From NCBI GenBank assembly GCA_964433135.1, contig CAYSQW010000001.1, forward strand, positions 254,683-318,682: a DNA stretch of 64,000 nucleotides, read 5' to 3'. The stretch's first letter is position 1. Each line of letters opens with the position of its first letter. The DNA comes from CAYSQW01 sp964433135 (GTDB lineage: Bacteria; Acidobacteriota; Aminicenantia; Aminicenantales; Aminicenantaceae). The position numbers and the translations under genes were made by a program. This document shows, in pieces, positions 49,085-57,201 of the stretch. Under the pieces are notes generated by a model. It was not told the origin of the DNA. It worked only from the letters and a program-made list of their open reading frames with translations, and made no database searches.

Positions 49085-50368
49085 TCAATCGTACAATAAA
49101 TACTTCCGTCTCTGTTTGAGGAACAGCTGTTCATCCCGGGTCACCGCGGCGGTCAGTTCATCGAAAGATAGGCTGCCGTCCAGGTAGCGGGAAAGATCGT
49201 CGGTCCCGAACATCAAGTTGAGGCTGTTTTCGACCGGATGCAGTTGGTCGGGATGATGCATTTTCAATTCCCGAATGAGATCCAGGACAAAGCGCAAAGA
49301 GAAGAGCCGATCGGGGTGGCGGATATCGATGCGCACTCCTCGGCATCTCCGGTTTTCATAAGGAGGCCGGAGGACTTTTCCGGGAATGGATATGGGAGTG
49401 TAATCGGCTGCTTCCAGTTCCAGACCGTATCCATGCCCTTCGTCGAGCGCCGCGATCAATTTTTCAGGTTCCAGCCAGGGCGCGCCGAACTGCAGAAACG
49501 GCAGTTCCGTTCCCAGTCCCTGATTCAATATCAGCGCTCCGAGCAACCCTGTCCCCGGGTAGAGAACGGCGGCTTCAGGAGTCGGGATATTGGGAGATGT
49601 CGCCGTCCAGGGGAGCTTTGTGTTCTCCCAATAGTCACGGCGTTTCCAGCCGGTCATGGGGATGACATGGAGGTCGACGTTCGCCGGCACCCATCCTTCT
49701 CCCCGCATCATCCAGGCCAGTTCGCCGGCGGTGAGTCCGTAGCGAACCGGAATCGGAACGGCTCCGATAAAGGATGTGTAAGCGGGCTCTAGCTGTGGGC
49801 CTTCAACGATAAGGCCGCCGGCTGGATTCGGCCGGTCCAGAATATAGACGGGCTTTTCGAATTCCGCTCCAGCTTCCAGGATGTATTTCATTGTCGTGAT
49901 GTAGGTGTAGAACCGTGTGCCTACATCCTGGATGTCGTAAACCAAAGCATCGATATGCTTCATCTGTTCGGCGGAAGGCCTGCGGCTTTTACCGTAAAGG
50001 CTGAAGATCCGGATATTATCCATTCGGCTGTCTTCGATGTTACGGCCTCCTTCCACCTGACCGGTGAATCCATGTTCCGGAGCGAAGACCGCGCCTATGT
50101 GTCGGTCGCCGTCCAACAGGACCTCGAGCAGGGTTCGGCCGTCTTCGAGCTTGGAGGTATGGTTGATCACCAGGCCCAGCCGGCTTCCCCGGAGAGCGGA
50201 CGGGAAATTATCGCAAAAATTCCGGCATCCCAGCTGAACGGAGGGGCGGGTATCGACGGCGGACTGTATGACGAAATCAAGCCCCATAAACAAGAACCCG
50301 CATAGCCCGCAGATCAAGAAGATCCCGATGTGTCCGACCCGGAGGTTATTCCGACTGTGCTCTGGCAT
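49085..50368 (-). CDS. namZ: NamZ-type exo-beta-N-acetylmuramidase (DUF1343)
   Basis: A 427-residue protein with an N-terminal hydrophobic anchor or signal (IGIFLICGLCGFLFMGLDF), then the DUF1343 signature: LVINHTSKLEDGRTLLEVL, VFAPEHGFTGQVEGG, YDIQDVGTRFYTYI and GGLIVEGPQLEP. NamZ removes terminal MurNAc from peptidoglycan fragments (family GH171), acting outside the cytoplasm. It overlaps the upstream MurQ-like gene by 23 bp, so the two are co-translated. The pairing points to muropeptide sugar recycling or scavenging. Confidence 0.88.
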   Translation of the reverse strand: MPEHSRNNLRVGHIGIFLICGLCGFLFMGLDFVIQSAVDTRPSVQLGCRNFCDNFPSALRGSRLGLVINHTSKLEDGRTLLEVLLDGDRHIGAVFAPEHGFTGQVEGGRNIEDSRMDNIRIFSLYGKSRRPSAEQMKHIDALVYDIQDVGTRFYTYITTMKYILEAGAEFEKPVYILDRPNPAGGLIVEGPQLEPAYTSFIGAVPIPVRYGLTAGELAWMMRGEGWVPANVDLHVIPMTGWKRRDYWENTKLPWTATSPNIPTPEAAVLYPGTGLLGALILNQGLGTELPFLQFGAPWLEPEKLIAALDEGHGYGLELEAADYTPISIPGKVLRPPYENRRCRGVRIDIRHPDRLFSLRFVLDLIRELKMHHPDQLHPVENSLNLMFGTDDLSRYLDGSLSFDELTAAVTRDEQLFLKQRRKYLLYD

Positions 50369-52526
50369 GGGACAGATACCGTATCAGCCCTGATTCCCGG
50401 ACGATGCCGAACGCCTCTTCCTGGGTGATGGCCTCGGAACGCTGCAGGGATTCGAGGATCTGGATGATGGAAAGGGCCACTTCCGCCGTCTGGTCGGCGC
50501 ACGTCTTCTCTCTCTTTAAAAAATCGATGGCGGCATAGAGCACCGCGTTTGCTTCACCGTAGGAGATCGGCGGAATGACGCCGCGTTTTTTTACCCATAA
50601 AGGTTGCTTCAGGATATCGTTGACGTGGGACTGGATCAGATAAGTCGCCCTCCCGATAAGCTTGAGATTGCTGGGACTGACGTTGGTCATGGTGTTGCCG
50701 ACGATTTTTCCTAAACGGGCCATCACCGCGGTGGAATGCGCATTGAGCGCCATTTTCAAGGCGATCTGTTGGTTGACACCCATGGGATCTCCGGGAGTGT
50801 TAACGGAGATGATAACGGGCGGAACCTGAATCCGCGAATCGAATCCAGGAATCGAGGCGATCTGTCTCTCAATCTGCCTGCGGGGGGCCTTCGTAACCAG
50901 AACCAGAGCTCTTTGTGCTTCTTTCTGTCGACAGACTTCGAGAAATTTGCGGAAAGGGGATTCGCTCCGGGCCAGTTCCGCTTCCTCCGGGGAAACAAGG
51001 GCGGCGATGCCGAGGTCCCCTTTTTCAGGAGCCCGGTTCTTCAGATTGAATTCAGCAAATGAGAAATCATAAAGATCCTGCTGATCGTTGCCGGCGTTTT
51101 TCAGGCTTGCCAGTGCGGCGCGCCGCAGGTAAGCGTCGTCGATCTCTTCCGAGAAGGGTTGGGCGTAAAACCGGGAAGATAGTCCCCGGAAAGGACGGCC
51201 CAGGAAAGCTTCCCAGGCGTCCGCTTGATCGGCGGCCGGGGTCCATACCTGTATCCAGCTCCTGCGCATCTTTTCGCGAACGGTGTCCAAGGGGAAAAGC
51301 CGGAAAGTGGGGCTTCTCTCCGTGCTGTCGATGAATACCGTAATCAAACCGTTCTGAGCGAAATAGGTCGAGAATCTTTCGGCTTCATAAGTCCGGGCTT
51401 CCGCTTCGGTCAATCGGGCCAGCTCCGGTATGGCGTGTTCGACGCCGCGCAATATCCGCGGGAATTCTCCCAGCCTCTCGGAAATGGACTTTCCCCGTGA
51501 GAATCCCAGGCGGGTCATCTCGCGTGTCGAAAGGCGGGAGCGCAGAGCCTTTTCCACTGCGGTTTGCAGCACATGGCCGATCACGAAGGTCTCGATGGTG
51601 GTGGCCTGCATCCGGGTGGATCCGGTGATGGCTTGGGGACCCGTCGTCAGATTGAGCTTGGTGATTCCGGGTTCCTCGAGGACTTTGCGGCTTCGGTGGA
51701 AAGGTTTGAGTTTGTCATCCGGGTTGTTGTAGACGAAAAAGAGGTTTTTCCGGCTTTCTTCCGGACTGTAGCCGGATCCCCGCTTCCACTGATCCAGTGC
51801 TGCGAGGATGGTGCCGATTACGGATGACGTCTCTCCTCCTTCCGTGACGCAGATGACAACATCTCCTTTTTCAATGCCCCGGTCCTCGAGCTGCAGGCGT
51901 CCGATCAGGAGCAGGTCCTCGAATCCCTCCAGGGAGCTGATCAAAGCCCTGTCGCCGCCCGTCATCTCTCCTATCACCCGCTCCGAGATGTCGGGTGAAA
52001 GATCGGCTTCGAGCTTGTCCCGGACTCGGGATGAACTGCGGATCTTCGCCCAAAACGGACGCCAGAAAGTGCTTTCCATCTGCTTAGCCAGTCTTCCGGT
52101 TGCGCCGCAGCCGTAGATATAGATCGTATGTCCCTCCTCGACGGCGGCGGCGACAGCGGTCACCATCCGATTGAGCTTCCTTTTTTCACGGTTCAAGGAC
52201 TGCAGGCGGGCTTCGATGTCCTCGTCCACGGAAAACAGCATGTGGAGCCCGGCCGCGAAGTCGGTTTGGATGCGCTCGCTCAAATTCCAGGTTTTGAGAT
52301 GACGCTGTTCCGTCAGCAGGGCATGCAGTTGGAATTGAGTTTTGTTAAGCACGTAATCGATGGATTCTTCGGAAGGCGTGATGTCCAGCCGCTGGAGCAG
52401 GTTGGCTTTTACGGCCTGACCCGGGCTCTCGGTTTGGGCTGGGAGATCCGGCGGGAGAAATCCAAGCAGCGCCGTACCGGCAATAACGACCAACATAAGC
52501 TTTTCTATCCGTTTCATTGAATTCAT
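50346..52526 (-). CDS. Large MurQ/GCKR-like double-SIS protein with N-terminal signal peptide
   Basis: A 726-residue protein, more than twice the length of bacterial MurQ and nearer to the eukaryotic glucokinase regulator. It starts with a typical export signal (KRIEK, LMLVVIAGTALLGFL, ending near PAQ). SIS-domain motifs follow: YGCGATGRLAKQMEST near residue 137 and VTEGGETSSVIGTI near 232. MurQ-like GPQAITGSTRMQATTIE lies near 300 and GKIVGNTMTNVSPSNLKL near 630. MurQ cleaves MurNAc-6-phosphate to GlcNAc-6-phosphate and lactate in the cytosol, so a signal peptide is odd. It is co-transcribed with namZ. Confidence 0.8.
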   Translation of the reverse strand: MNSMKRIEKLMLVVIAGTALLGFLPPDLPAQTESPGQAVKANLLQRLDITPSEESIDYVLNKTQFQLHALLTEQRHLKTWNLSERIQTDFAAGLHMLFSVDEDIEARLQSLNREKRKLNRMVTAVAAAVEEGHTIYIYGCGATGRLAKQMESTFWRPFWAKIRSSSRVRDKLEADLSPDISERVIGEMTGGDRALISSLEGFEDLLLIGRLQLEDRGIEKGDVVICVTEGGETSSVIGTILAALDQWKRGSGYSPEESRKNLFFVYNNPDDKLKPFHRSRKVLEEPGITKLNLTTGPQAITGSTRMQATTIETFVIGHVLQTAVEKALRSRLSTREMTRLGFSRGKSISERLGEFPRILRGVEHAIPELARLTEAEARTYEAERFSTYFAQNGLITVFIDSTERSPTFRLFPLDTVREKMRRSWIQVWTPAADQADAWEAFLGRPFRGLSSRFYAQPFSEEIDDAYLRRAALASLKNAGNDQQDLYDFSFAEFNLKNRAPEKGDLGIAALVSPEEAELARSESPFRKFLEVCRQKEAQRALVLVTKAPRRQIERQIASIPGFDSRIQVPPVIISVNTPGDPMGVNQQIALKMALNAHSTAVMARLGKIVGNTMTNVSPSNLKLIGRATYLIQSHVNDILKQPLWVKKRGVIPPISYGEANAVLYAAIDFLKREKTCADQTAEVALSIIQILESLQRSEAITQEEAFGIVRESGLIRYLSHARAQSE

Positions 52527-52583
52527 GGTGACTTTTTCGTCCTTTCCTCCACCAGCTTGCCCGGGATCCGCTCCGGAGCGGAT

Positions 52584-53111
52584 TCAGTCATCGTTTCCCG
52601 AGGAGCCGTACTGATGGGTATCGTCTATGATGTCGCTTTTCTGCCAGTCTCGGATCCAATCTTCCACCCGGAATATTTTCAATGCCCCGTCGGCGGTGGA
52701 GCAGATCACTTTTTTCAAGCCGGCGTTTATGATCATTTTCTTGCATATGAAGCAGGGGAAAGCGTCGATCGGCTTATCCGAACCCTGGATGCTGCCGTAG
52801 ATATAGATGTCGCCCCCCAGAAGACTGACGCCGGCCCTGGCGGCATTGATGATTGCATTCTGCTCGGCATGAACGCTTCGGCAGAGTTCGTAACGCTGTC
52901 CGTGTGGAACATTCAGCTTGTCGCGTAGGCAGTTTCCGTGTTCGAAGCTGTCTTTGGTTTTTCGGGGAGCGCCTACGTATCCCGTGGAAATAATTTGGTC
53001 ATCCCGTATGATGATCGCTCCGATGGAGCGACGGAAGCAGGTGCTGCGGCGGGAAACCTCTCGGGCGATGCCCAGGTAGTACTCGTGTTTGGATACGCGT
53101 TTCGTATTCAT
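52584..53111 (-). CDS. Deoxycytidylate (dCMP) deaminase
   Basis: A 175-residue zinc deaminase of the ComEB/DCTD type. Motifs: CFRRSIGAIIIRDDQIISTGYVGAP near residue 26, the inserted GNCLRDK region, CRSVHAEQNAIINAAR (zinc His, catalytic Glu) near 78 and PCFICKKMIINAG (zinc Cys pair) near 118. It converts dCMP to dUMP, the substrate of thymidylate synthase. The start overlaps the P-loop kinase gene by 4 bp. Confidence 0.9.
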   Translation of the reverse strand: MNTKRVSKHEYYLGIAREVSRRSTCFRRSIGAIIIRDDQIISTGYVGAPRKTKDSFEHGNCLRDKLNVPHGQRYELCRSVHAEQNAIINAARAGVSLLGGDIYIYGSIQGSDKPIDAFPCFICKKMIINAGLKKVICSTADGALKIFRVEDWIRDWQKSDIIDDTHQYGSSGNDD

Positions 53112-53635
53112 AAAAATGCCTCCAGTTTGCGGTGCAGATCTTCCAGGGTGCTGTCATTGACGATCGTATGATCGGCCATCGCCATACAGGCGTGCAGTTG
53201 TTGCGCTGTGCTGTCGGTGGACATCTCTTCTTTTTCTTTTTTCGTGAATTCCTCGAGAGTGGAAACCGATTCGATGCGGCCCCGTTCCTGAACCCGGCGG
53301 AATCGGATCGCCACCGGAGCATCGACAGCAAGCAGGATAAACCCCGGATGGGTTTTGAGACACTCCACCTCGCTTGGGTTCCGGATGCTGTCGATGACGC
53401 TGTTGTCGCGGATGCGTTTGAGCGTTCGGATGGCCAGCACATCAGCGCCGAAACGCCGTCGCAGCATATTGCCGGCCTGGATCATGTTGTCCCGGGAGAG
53501 CGCCTTTTTTTGGGTTCTGAGCTCCTCGCGGATGATATCAGAGAGGGAGAACACCTTGAAAGCGCGTCCGGCGAAAAAAGCGGCCGTTTCTCCTTTTCCC
53601 GCTCCGTTGGTGCCCGTAAGGCCGATAATTTTCAT
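53108..53635 (-). CDS. P-loop NMP-kinase-like NTPase (AAA/UPF0200-like)
   Basis: A 175-residue protein with Walker A GTNGAGKGE at residues 8-16, an LSDIIREEL lid-like segment, VIDSIRNPSEVECLK near 80 and LAVDAPVAIRFRRVQERGR near 103. This order fits small nucleoside/nucleotide kinase-like NTPases related to dephospho-CoA and adenylate kinases. It is coupled by a 4-bp overlap to the dCMP deaminase, which suggests a nucleotide substrate. The reaction is not known. Confidence 0.75.
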   Translation of the reverse strand: MKIIGLTGTNGAGKGETAAFFAGRAFKVFSLSDIIREELRTQKKALSRDNMIQAGNMLRRRFGADVLAIRTLKRIRDNSVIDSIRNPSEVECLKTHPGFILLAVDAPVAIRFRRVQERGRIESVSTLEEFTKKEKEEMSTDSTAQQLHACMAMADHTIVNDSTLEDLHRKLEAFL

Positions 53636-53764
53636 GGATGCCTTTATTCGTTCCGTGTCCTTGGCGTCTCTCGGATGAAATCGTGCCGGATTTTCCGCCT
53701 TGGGCGTTCCTTCAATCGATGGATCCGTGCAGCGCTGAGAATGAATTTATCATTCCTGCTCATA

Positions 53765-54541
53765 TTATCCGGCGGGATCTTTTCCTTCCGTATCCTCGCG
53801 GTCGAGCTTCTTTTTTTTGCCGAAAATCATGGCGATCAGAATACTCAAGCCGTAGAGCCCAAGCATGGGGACCGCGATGATACTCTGGGTCACCATGTCG
53901 GGTGTCGGTGTGATGATGGCGGCGATGATAAAAACGCCCAGCACGGCATATTTGAAGTTCCTGACCATCCAGCGGGAGGTGATCAATCCCATTCGAGCCA
54001 GAAAGAAGACCAGCGTTGGCAGCTCGAAGACAAGTGAAATCCCCAGAAGAACGCGCAGCGCCAAGCTGAAATACTTGTCAACCGTAATGACGGCCTGAAA
54101 ATCGGATCCCATACCGAGAAAGAATCGGCAGGCCCAGGGAAAAACCACGAAATATCCGAAAACGGCTCCCAGCATGAAAAAAAACGATGTGAAGACAACG
54201 AAAGGAATGACGTATTTTTTTTCTTTCTGATAGAGACCGGGAGCGATGAAGTACCAGATTTGAAGGAAGATTACCGGAGATGTAAACAGGATCGCCGCTA
54301 AAAAAGAAACCTTGATGTAAAGCATGAAGGGCGCGGTCAATGTCGTGTAAGCGAGTTGGGTCCCTTCCGGCAGATATTGGGTGACGGGTTTCGCCAGAAT
54401 CTTGTACAGGTCCTTGCTGAACACCCAGGCGGGGATGACCCCGATAATGATCGTCACAAAGGAATAGAATAAACGTTTACGCAGATCTTCGAGGTGTTCG
54501 AGGAAGGTCATCGCGTCAGGTGACTTTTTTCCCTTCCTCAT
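53765..54541 (-). CDS. tatC: Twin-arginine translocase subunit TatC
   Basis: A 258-residue inner-membrane protein with six helices and the TatC signatures FLEHLEDLRKRLFYS near residue 14, FYCP-type FIAPGLYQKEKKY near 92 and the FELPTLVFFLARMGL helix near 173. It recognises twin-arginine signal peptides of folded proteins. It overlaps tatA by 26 bp. An ATG ten codons inside (54511) is an alternative start. Confidence 0.94.
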   Translation of the reverse strand: MRKGKKSPDAMTFLEHLEDLRKRLFYSFVTIIIGVIPAWVFSKDLYKILAKPVTQYLPEGTQLAYTTLTAPFMLYIKVSFLAAILFTSPVIFLQIWYFIAPGLYQKEKKYVIPFVVFTSFFFMLGAVFGYFVVFPWACRFFLGMGSDFQAVITVDKYFSLALRVLLGISLVFELPTLVFFLARMGLITSRWMVRNFKYAVLGVFIIAAIITPTPDMVTQSIIAVPMLGLYGLSILIAMIFGKKKKLDREDTEGKDPAG

Positions 54542-54806
54542 TCTTGTTTGATTCCTTTTTATCAGCGTTTGATGGTTTCATCGGATCGAAGTTTTTGATG
54601 TCTTCCAGATCCCTCTTGATTTCCTTGACATCATCCATCTCGATCTCTTCTTCGATCCGCTCCCTTATCTCGTCGGAAGTTTTGCGGAATTCCTTCAGTG
54701 CGCGCCCCAAGGATCTACCTACTTCGGGTAGTTTCTTAGGGCCGAAAATGATCAGGGCAATGGCCAGGATGATCAATAATTCGGGGAATCCGATGCTTCC
54801 TATCAT
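54516..54806 (-). CDS. tatA: Twin-arginine translocase subunit TatA/TatB
   Basis: A 96-residue protein: one N-terminal membrane helix (GFPELLIILAIALIIFGPKKLPEVGRSLG), then an amphipathic helix and an acidic/basic tail. The FGPKKLPE hinge is typical. TatA forms the pore and TatB helps receptor assembly; this single gene could serve both jobs as in many minimal Tat systems. It is the first gene of the tatAC operon with a strong promoter upstream. Confidence 0.92.
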   Translation of the reverse strand: MIGSIGFPELLIILAIALIIFGPKKLPEVGRSLGRALKEFRKTSDEIRERIEEEIEMDDVKEIKRDLEDIKNFDPMKPSNADKKESNKNEEGKKVT

Positions 54807-54844
54807 GTGATGCCGTCGATCCTTTACCGTTCTAAGATGTTTTG

Positions 54845-54873
54845 AATATAGCGATTTCCCCTCAACAAGTCAA
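54845..54873 (-). promoter_or_regulatory. Promoter of tatAC
   Basis: On the minus strand TTGACT (from 54868-54873) and TATATT (from 54845-54850) are 17 bp apart, about 39 bp upstream of the tatA start codon. Confidence 0.65.
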
Positions 54874-54976
54874 CAGGAGCGTTCCCTGAGGAATTCCGTG
54901 CAGGCGCCGTTGTCATGTACTTGGTTCCCGATCATGGTGATCGCTGCAATCCGGCGTATGAGGGTATCTGTAATTC

Positions 54977-55005
54977 TTTACAATAATTGTAGGCTTTGGT
55001 AAAAT
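54977..55005 (+). promoter_or_regulatory. Promoter of the ctpA gene
   Basis: TTTACA (54977-54982) and TAAAAT (55000-55005) are 17 bp apart and 17 bp before the start codon, giving a very short leader. The dyad ACAATAATTGT (54980-54990) lies across the -35 and spacer. Confidence 0.6.
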
Positions 55006-55021
55006 ATTTCGCAGGTCGCTC

Positions 55022-56590
55022 ATGAAAACAAAAGCCGCAGTAGGATTTCTCCTTCTTTTGGGACTTCTCTTCCTTCCCGCCTGGCAGGAAGATGTGTGGA
55101 ACCAGTCCTATCAAAAGATCGCCTCCATCATCACCCTGATCGAGGATAATTATTACAACAATGTTGAACGCGATGAGTTGGCATTTTCTTCCATACGGGG
55201 AATGCTCCAAACTCTTGATCCGCATTCCTATTTTCTTGATCCTCGCAATTTTTCCACGATGCAGGAAGAGTACAAGGGGAAATATTACGGCTTGGGGATC
55301 ATGATCCAGAAACAGGAAGATCGCCTGGTCGTGATCACCCCCATCGAGGGGACTCCGGCTTCCCGCCTGGGAATTCAGGCCGGGGATATCATCAGCCATA
55401 TCGAGGGGGAAAGCACCAAACCCATCTCCAGCATCGAGGCGATGCAGAAGCTGCGCGGTCTCAAGGGAACCGAGGTCACGATCACCGTCATCCGGGTGGG
55501 AATGGATCAGCCCCTGGAATTGACGATCACGCGAGAAGAGATCCCGCTCCACAGCGTTCCCTATGCCTTTATGCTGCAGGATGACATCGGATACATCTAT
55601 ATCCGCAACTTTGCCGAGACCACCACCGATGAATTCAAGGAAAAGATGCGGATGCTGAAAGGGTTGGGAATGGGAAAGCTCATATTGGACCTTCGGCAGA
55701 ACGGTGGTGGAACTTTCGTTCAGTCCATCGAGCTCTCCGACGAATTTCTTCCCAAAGGATCCGGAATCGTTTCCATCAAAGGACGTCGTAAGTACTACAA
55801 CCGGGAATTTCTGGCCCGGGAGGATAACGAATTCGAAAAGATTCCGCTGATCATCCTGATAAACCAAGGAAGCGCCAGCGCCCCGGAAATCGTCAGCGGC
55901 GCCATCAAAGACAACGACCGCGGCTTGATTATCGGCGAAACGTCGTGGGGAAAGGGGTTGGTACAAACCGTTTTTCCCTTGGCTCCCGACGCCGCCGTGG
56001 CGATCACAACCGCGAAATACTATACGCCCAGCGGCCGTTCGATCCAGCGTGACTACTCCAGCCTGGAAGACTATTACATCTACAAACCTGAAGCCCCGGA
56101 GGATAAACGCGAAGTCAAGTACACCGCCGGCGGCAGAAAAGTCCTGGGACAGGGTGGGATCGCTCCGGACTACGAAGTGAAGTTTTCCTATAAGAACCAA
56201 ACGGCCCGGTTGCTGCTGAAAGGGGCGTTTTTCTCCTACGTGAGAGAGTTTGCCAACGGAAAAACAAACTTGGCGGATAAAGTCGTTTTCCCGAATGATC
56301 CCCGGGATCGGGCTTCGGAAGACATATTGATCATAGCGGAAGGTTTCAAGGTGAAGGAAAAAGTCCTGACGGATTTCCGCTCGTATCTGGCGGCGAATGA
56401 GATCATTATCGAGGACGGCGAGTTCGAAGAAGCCCGTTCCGAGATCGTGAGAGAGTTGGAACGGGAGATCTATACCTTCCTGTGGGGAATCGAAGAGGGG
56501 ATGCGGATCTTCCGTCAAAGCGATCCTCTTATCCTCAAAGCCGTCACTCATTTTCCGGAGGCGGTGCGTCTGATCGAGGAAGGACCTTAA
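55022..56590 (+). CDS. ctpA: C-terminal processing protease (S41, CtpA type)
   Basis: A 522-residue periplasmic serine protease. It has a signal-like N-terminus (TKAAVGFLLLLGLLFLPA), a PDZ domain at about 85-165 (YYGLGIMIQ ... GIQAGDIISHIEG) and an S41 catalytic domain with YIYIRNFAETTTDEF near 195, LDLRQNGGG near 222, the nucleophile serine in NQGSASAPEIVSGA near 285 and the general-base lysine in ETSWGKGLVQ near 310. It cleaves C-terminal tails of envelope proteins. The C-terminal 100 residues are charged and helical. Confidence 0.92.
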   Translation: MKTKAAVGFLLLLGLLFLPAWQEDVWNQSYQKIASIITLIEDNYYNNVERDELAFSSIRGMLQTLDPHSYFLDPRNFSTMQEEYKGKYYGLGIMIQKQEDRLVVITPIEGTPASRLGIQAGDIISHIEGESTKPISSIEAMQKLRGLKGTEVTITVIRVGMDQPLELTITREEIPLHSVPYAFMLQDDIGYIYIRNFAETTTDEFKEKMRMLKGLGMGKLILDLRQNGGGTFVQSIELSDEFLPKGSGIVSIKGRRKYYNREFLAREDNEFEKIPLIILINQGSASAPEIVSGAIKDNDRGLIIGETSWGKGLVQTVFPLAPDAAVAITTAKYYTPSGRSIQRDYSSLEDYYIYKPEAPEDKREVKYTAGGRKVLGQGGIAPDYEVKFSYKNQTARLLLKGAFFSYVREFANGKTNLADKVVFPNDPRDRASEDILIIAEGFKVKEKVLTDFRSYLAANEIIIEDGEFEEARSEIVRELEREIYTFLWGIEEGMRIFRQSDPLILKAVTHFPEAVRLIEEGP

Positions 56591-56731
56591 TCCGATCCCG
56601 CCGCGGGTTCGATAATATCCCGGACGAGAGGGGGCATGGTGGGTTGTTTTCCCGACGGGGAAAGATTAAACTAATATCCTTTTAATCATTATCGTGGATC
56701 GTTTTGTCTTTTTTAGAGACAAGGAGGACTG

Positions 56732-57184
56732 ATGAAAATTGCATTGGCTTCGGACCATGCCGGATATGCTCTTAAAACTGCCGTCAAGGCCTATCTTGTT
56801 GATAGAGGCATTGCGGTTGAGGATTTCGGCACGGATTCGGAGGAGAAGACCGATTATGTGGATTTTGCCCGAAAAGCGGTTGAAGCCTTGGTCGCGGGGA
56901 CCTGCACCAAGGCGATCTTGTGCTGCGGGTCCGGGCTGGGCATGTCGATCGTCGCAAATAAATTCCCGGGCGTTTATGCCGCGGTGTGCTGTGATGCGTA
57001 TATGGCGGAAATGAGCCGACTGCACAATAACGCGAACTGCCTGACGATGGGCGGTCGGATTCTTCCTGAGGACGAAGCCCTCCTGATCGTCGAGACCTGG
57101 CTGAAAACAGATTTTGAAGCCGGCCGGCATCAATGCCGCCTGGAGAAGATCGAGGAGATCGAAAGGCGGAACTTTCAATCATAA
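56732..57184 (+). CDS. rpiB: Ribose-5-phosphate isomerase B
   Basis: A 150-residue RpiB/LacAB-family enzyme opening with KIALASDHAGYALK, with the active cysteine region ILCCGSGLGMSIVANKFPGVYAAVC near residue 68 and HNNANCLTMGGR near 98. It interconverts ribulose-5-phosphate and ribose-5-phosphate. GGAGG precedes the start. It is followed 17 bp later by the SHMT-like gene and then purine genes, all needing ribose-5-phosphate or one-carbon units. Confidence 0.95.
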   Translation: MKIALASDHAGYALKTAVKAYLVDRGIAVEDFGTDSEEKTDYVDFARKAVEALVAGTCTKAILCCGSGLGMSIVANKFPGVYAAVCCDAYMAEMSRLHNNANCLTMGGRILPEDEALLIVETWLKTDFEAGRHQCRLEKIEEIERRNFQS

Positions 57185-57201
57185 CGAGAGGAGAAAAAAA
57201 C

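Noticed and set aside
54932..56551. 539-codon minus-strand frame opposite the ctpA gene
   Set aside because: It mirrors a gene with full S41 and PDZ motifs, has no domain of its own and is a by-product of codon bias.
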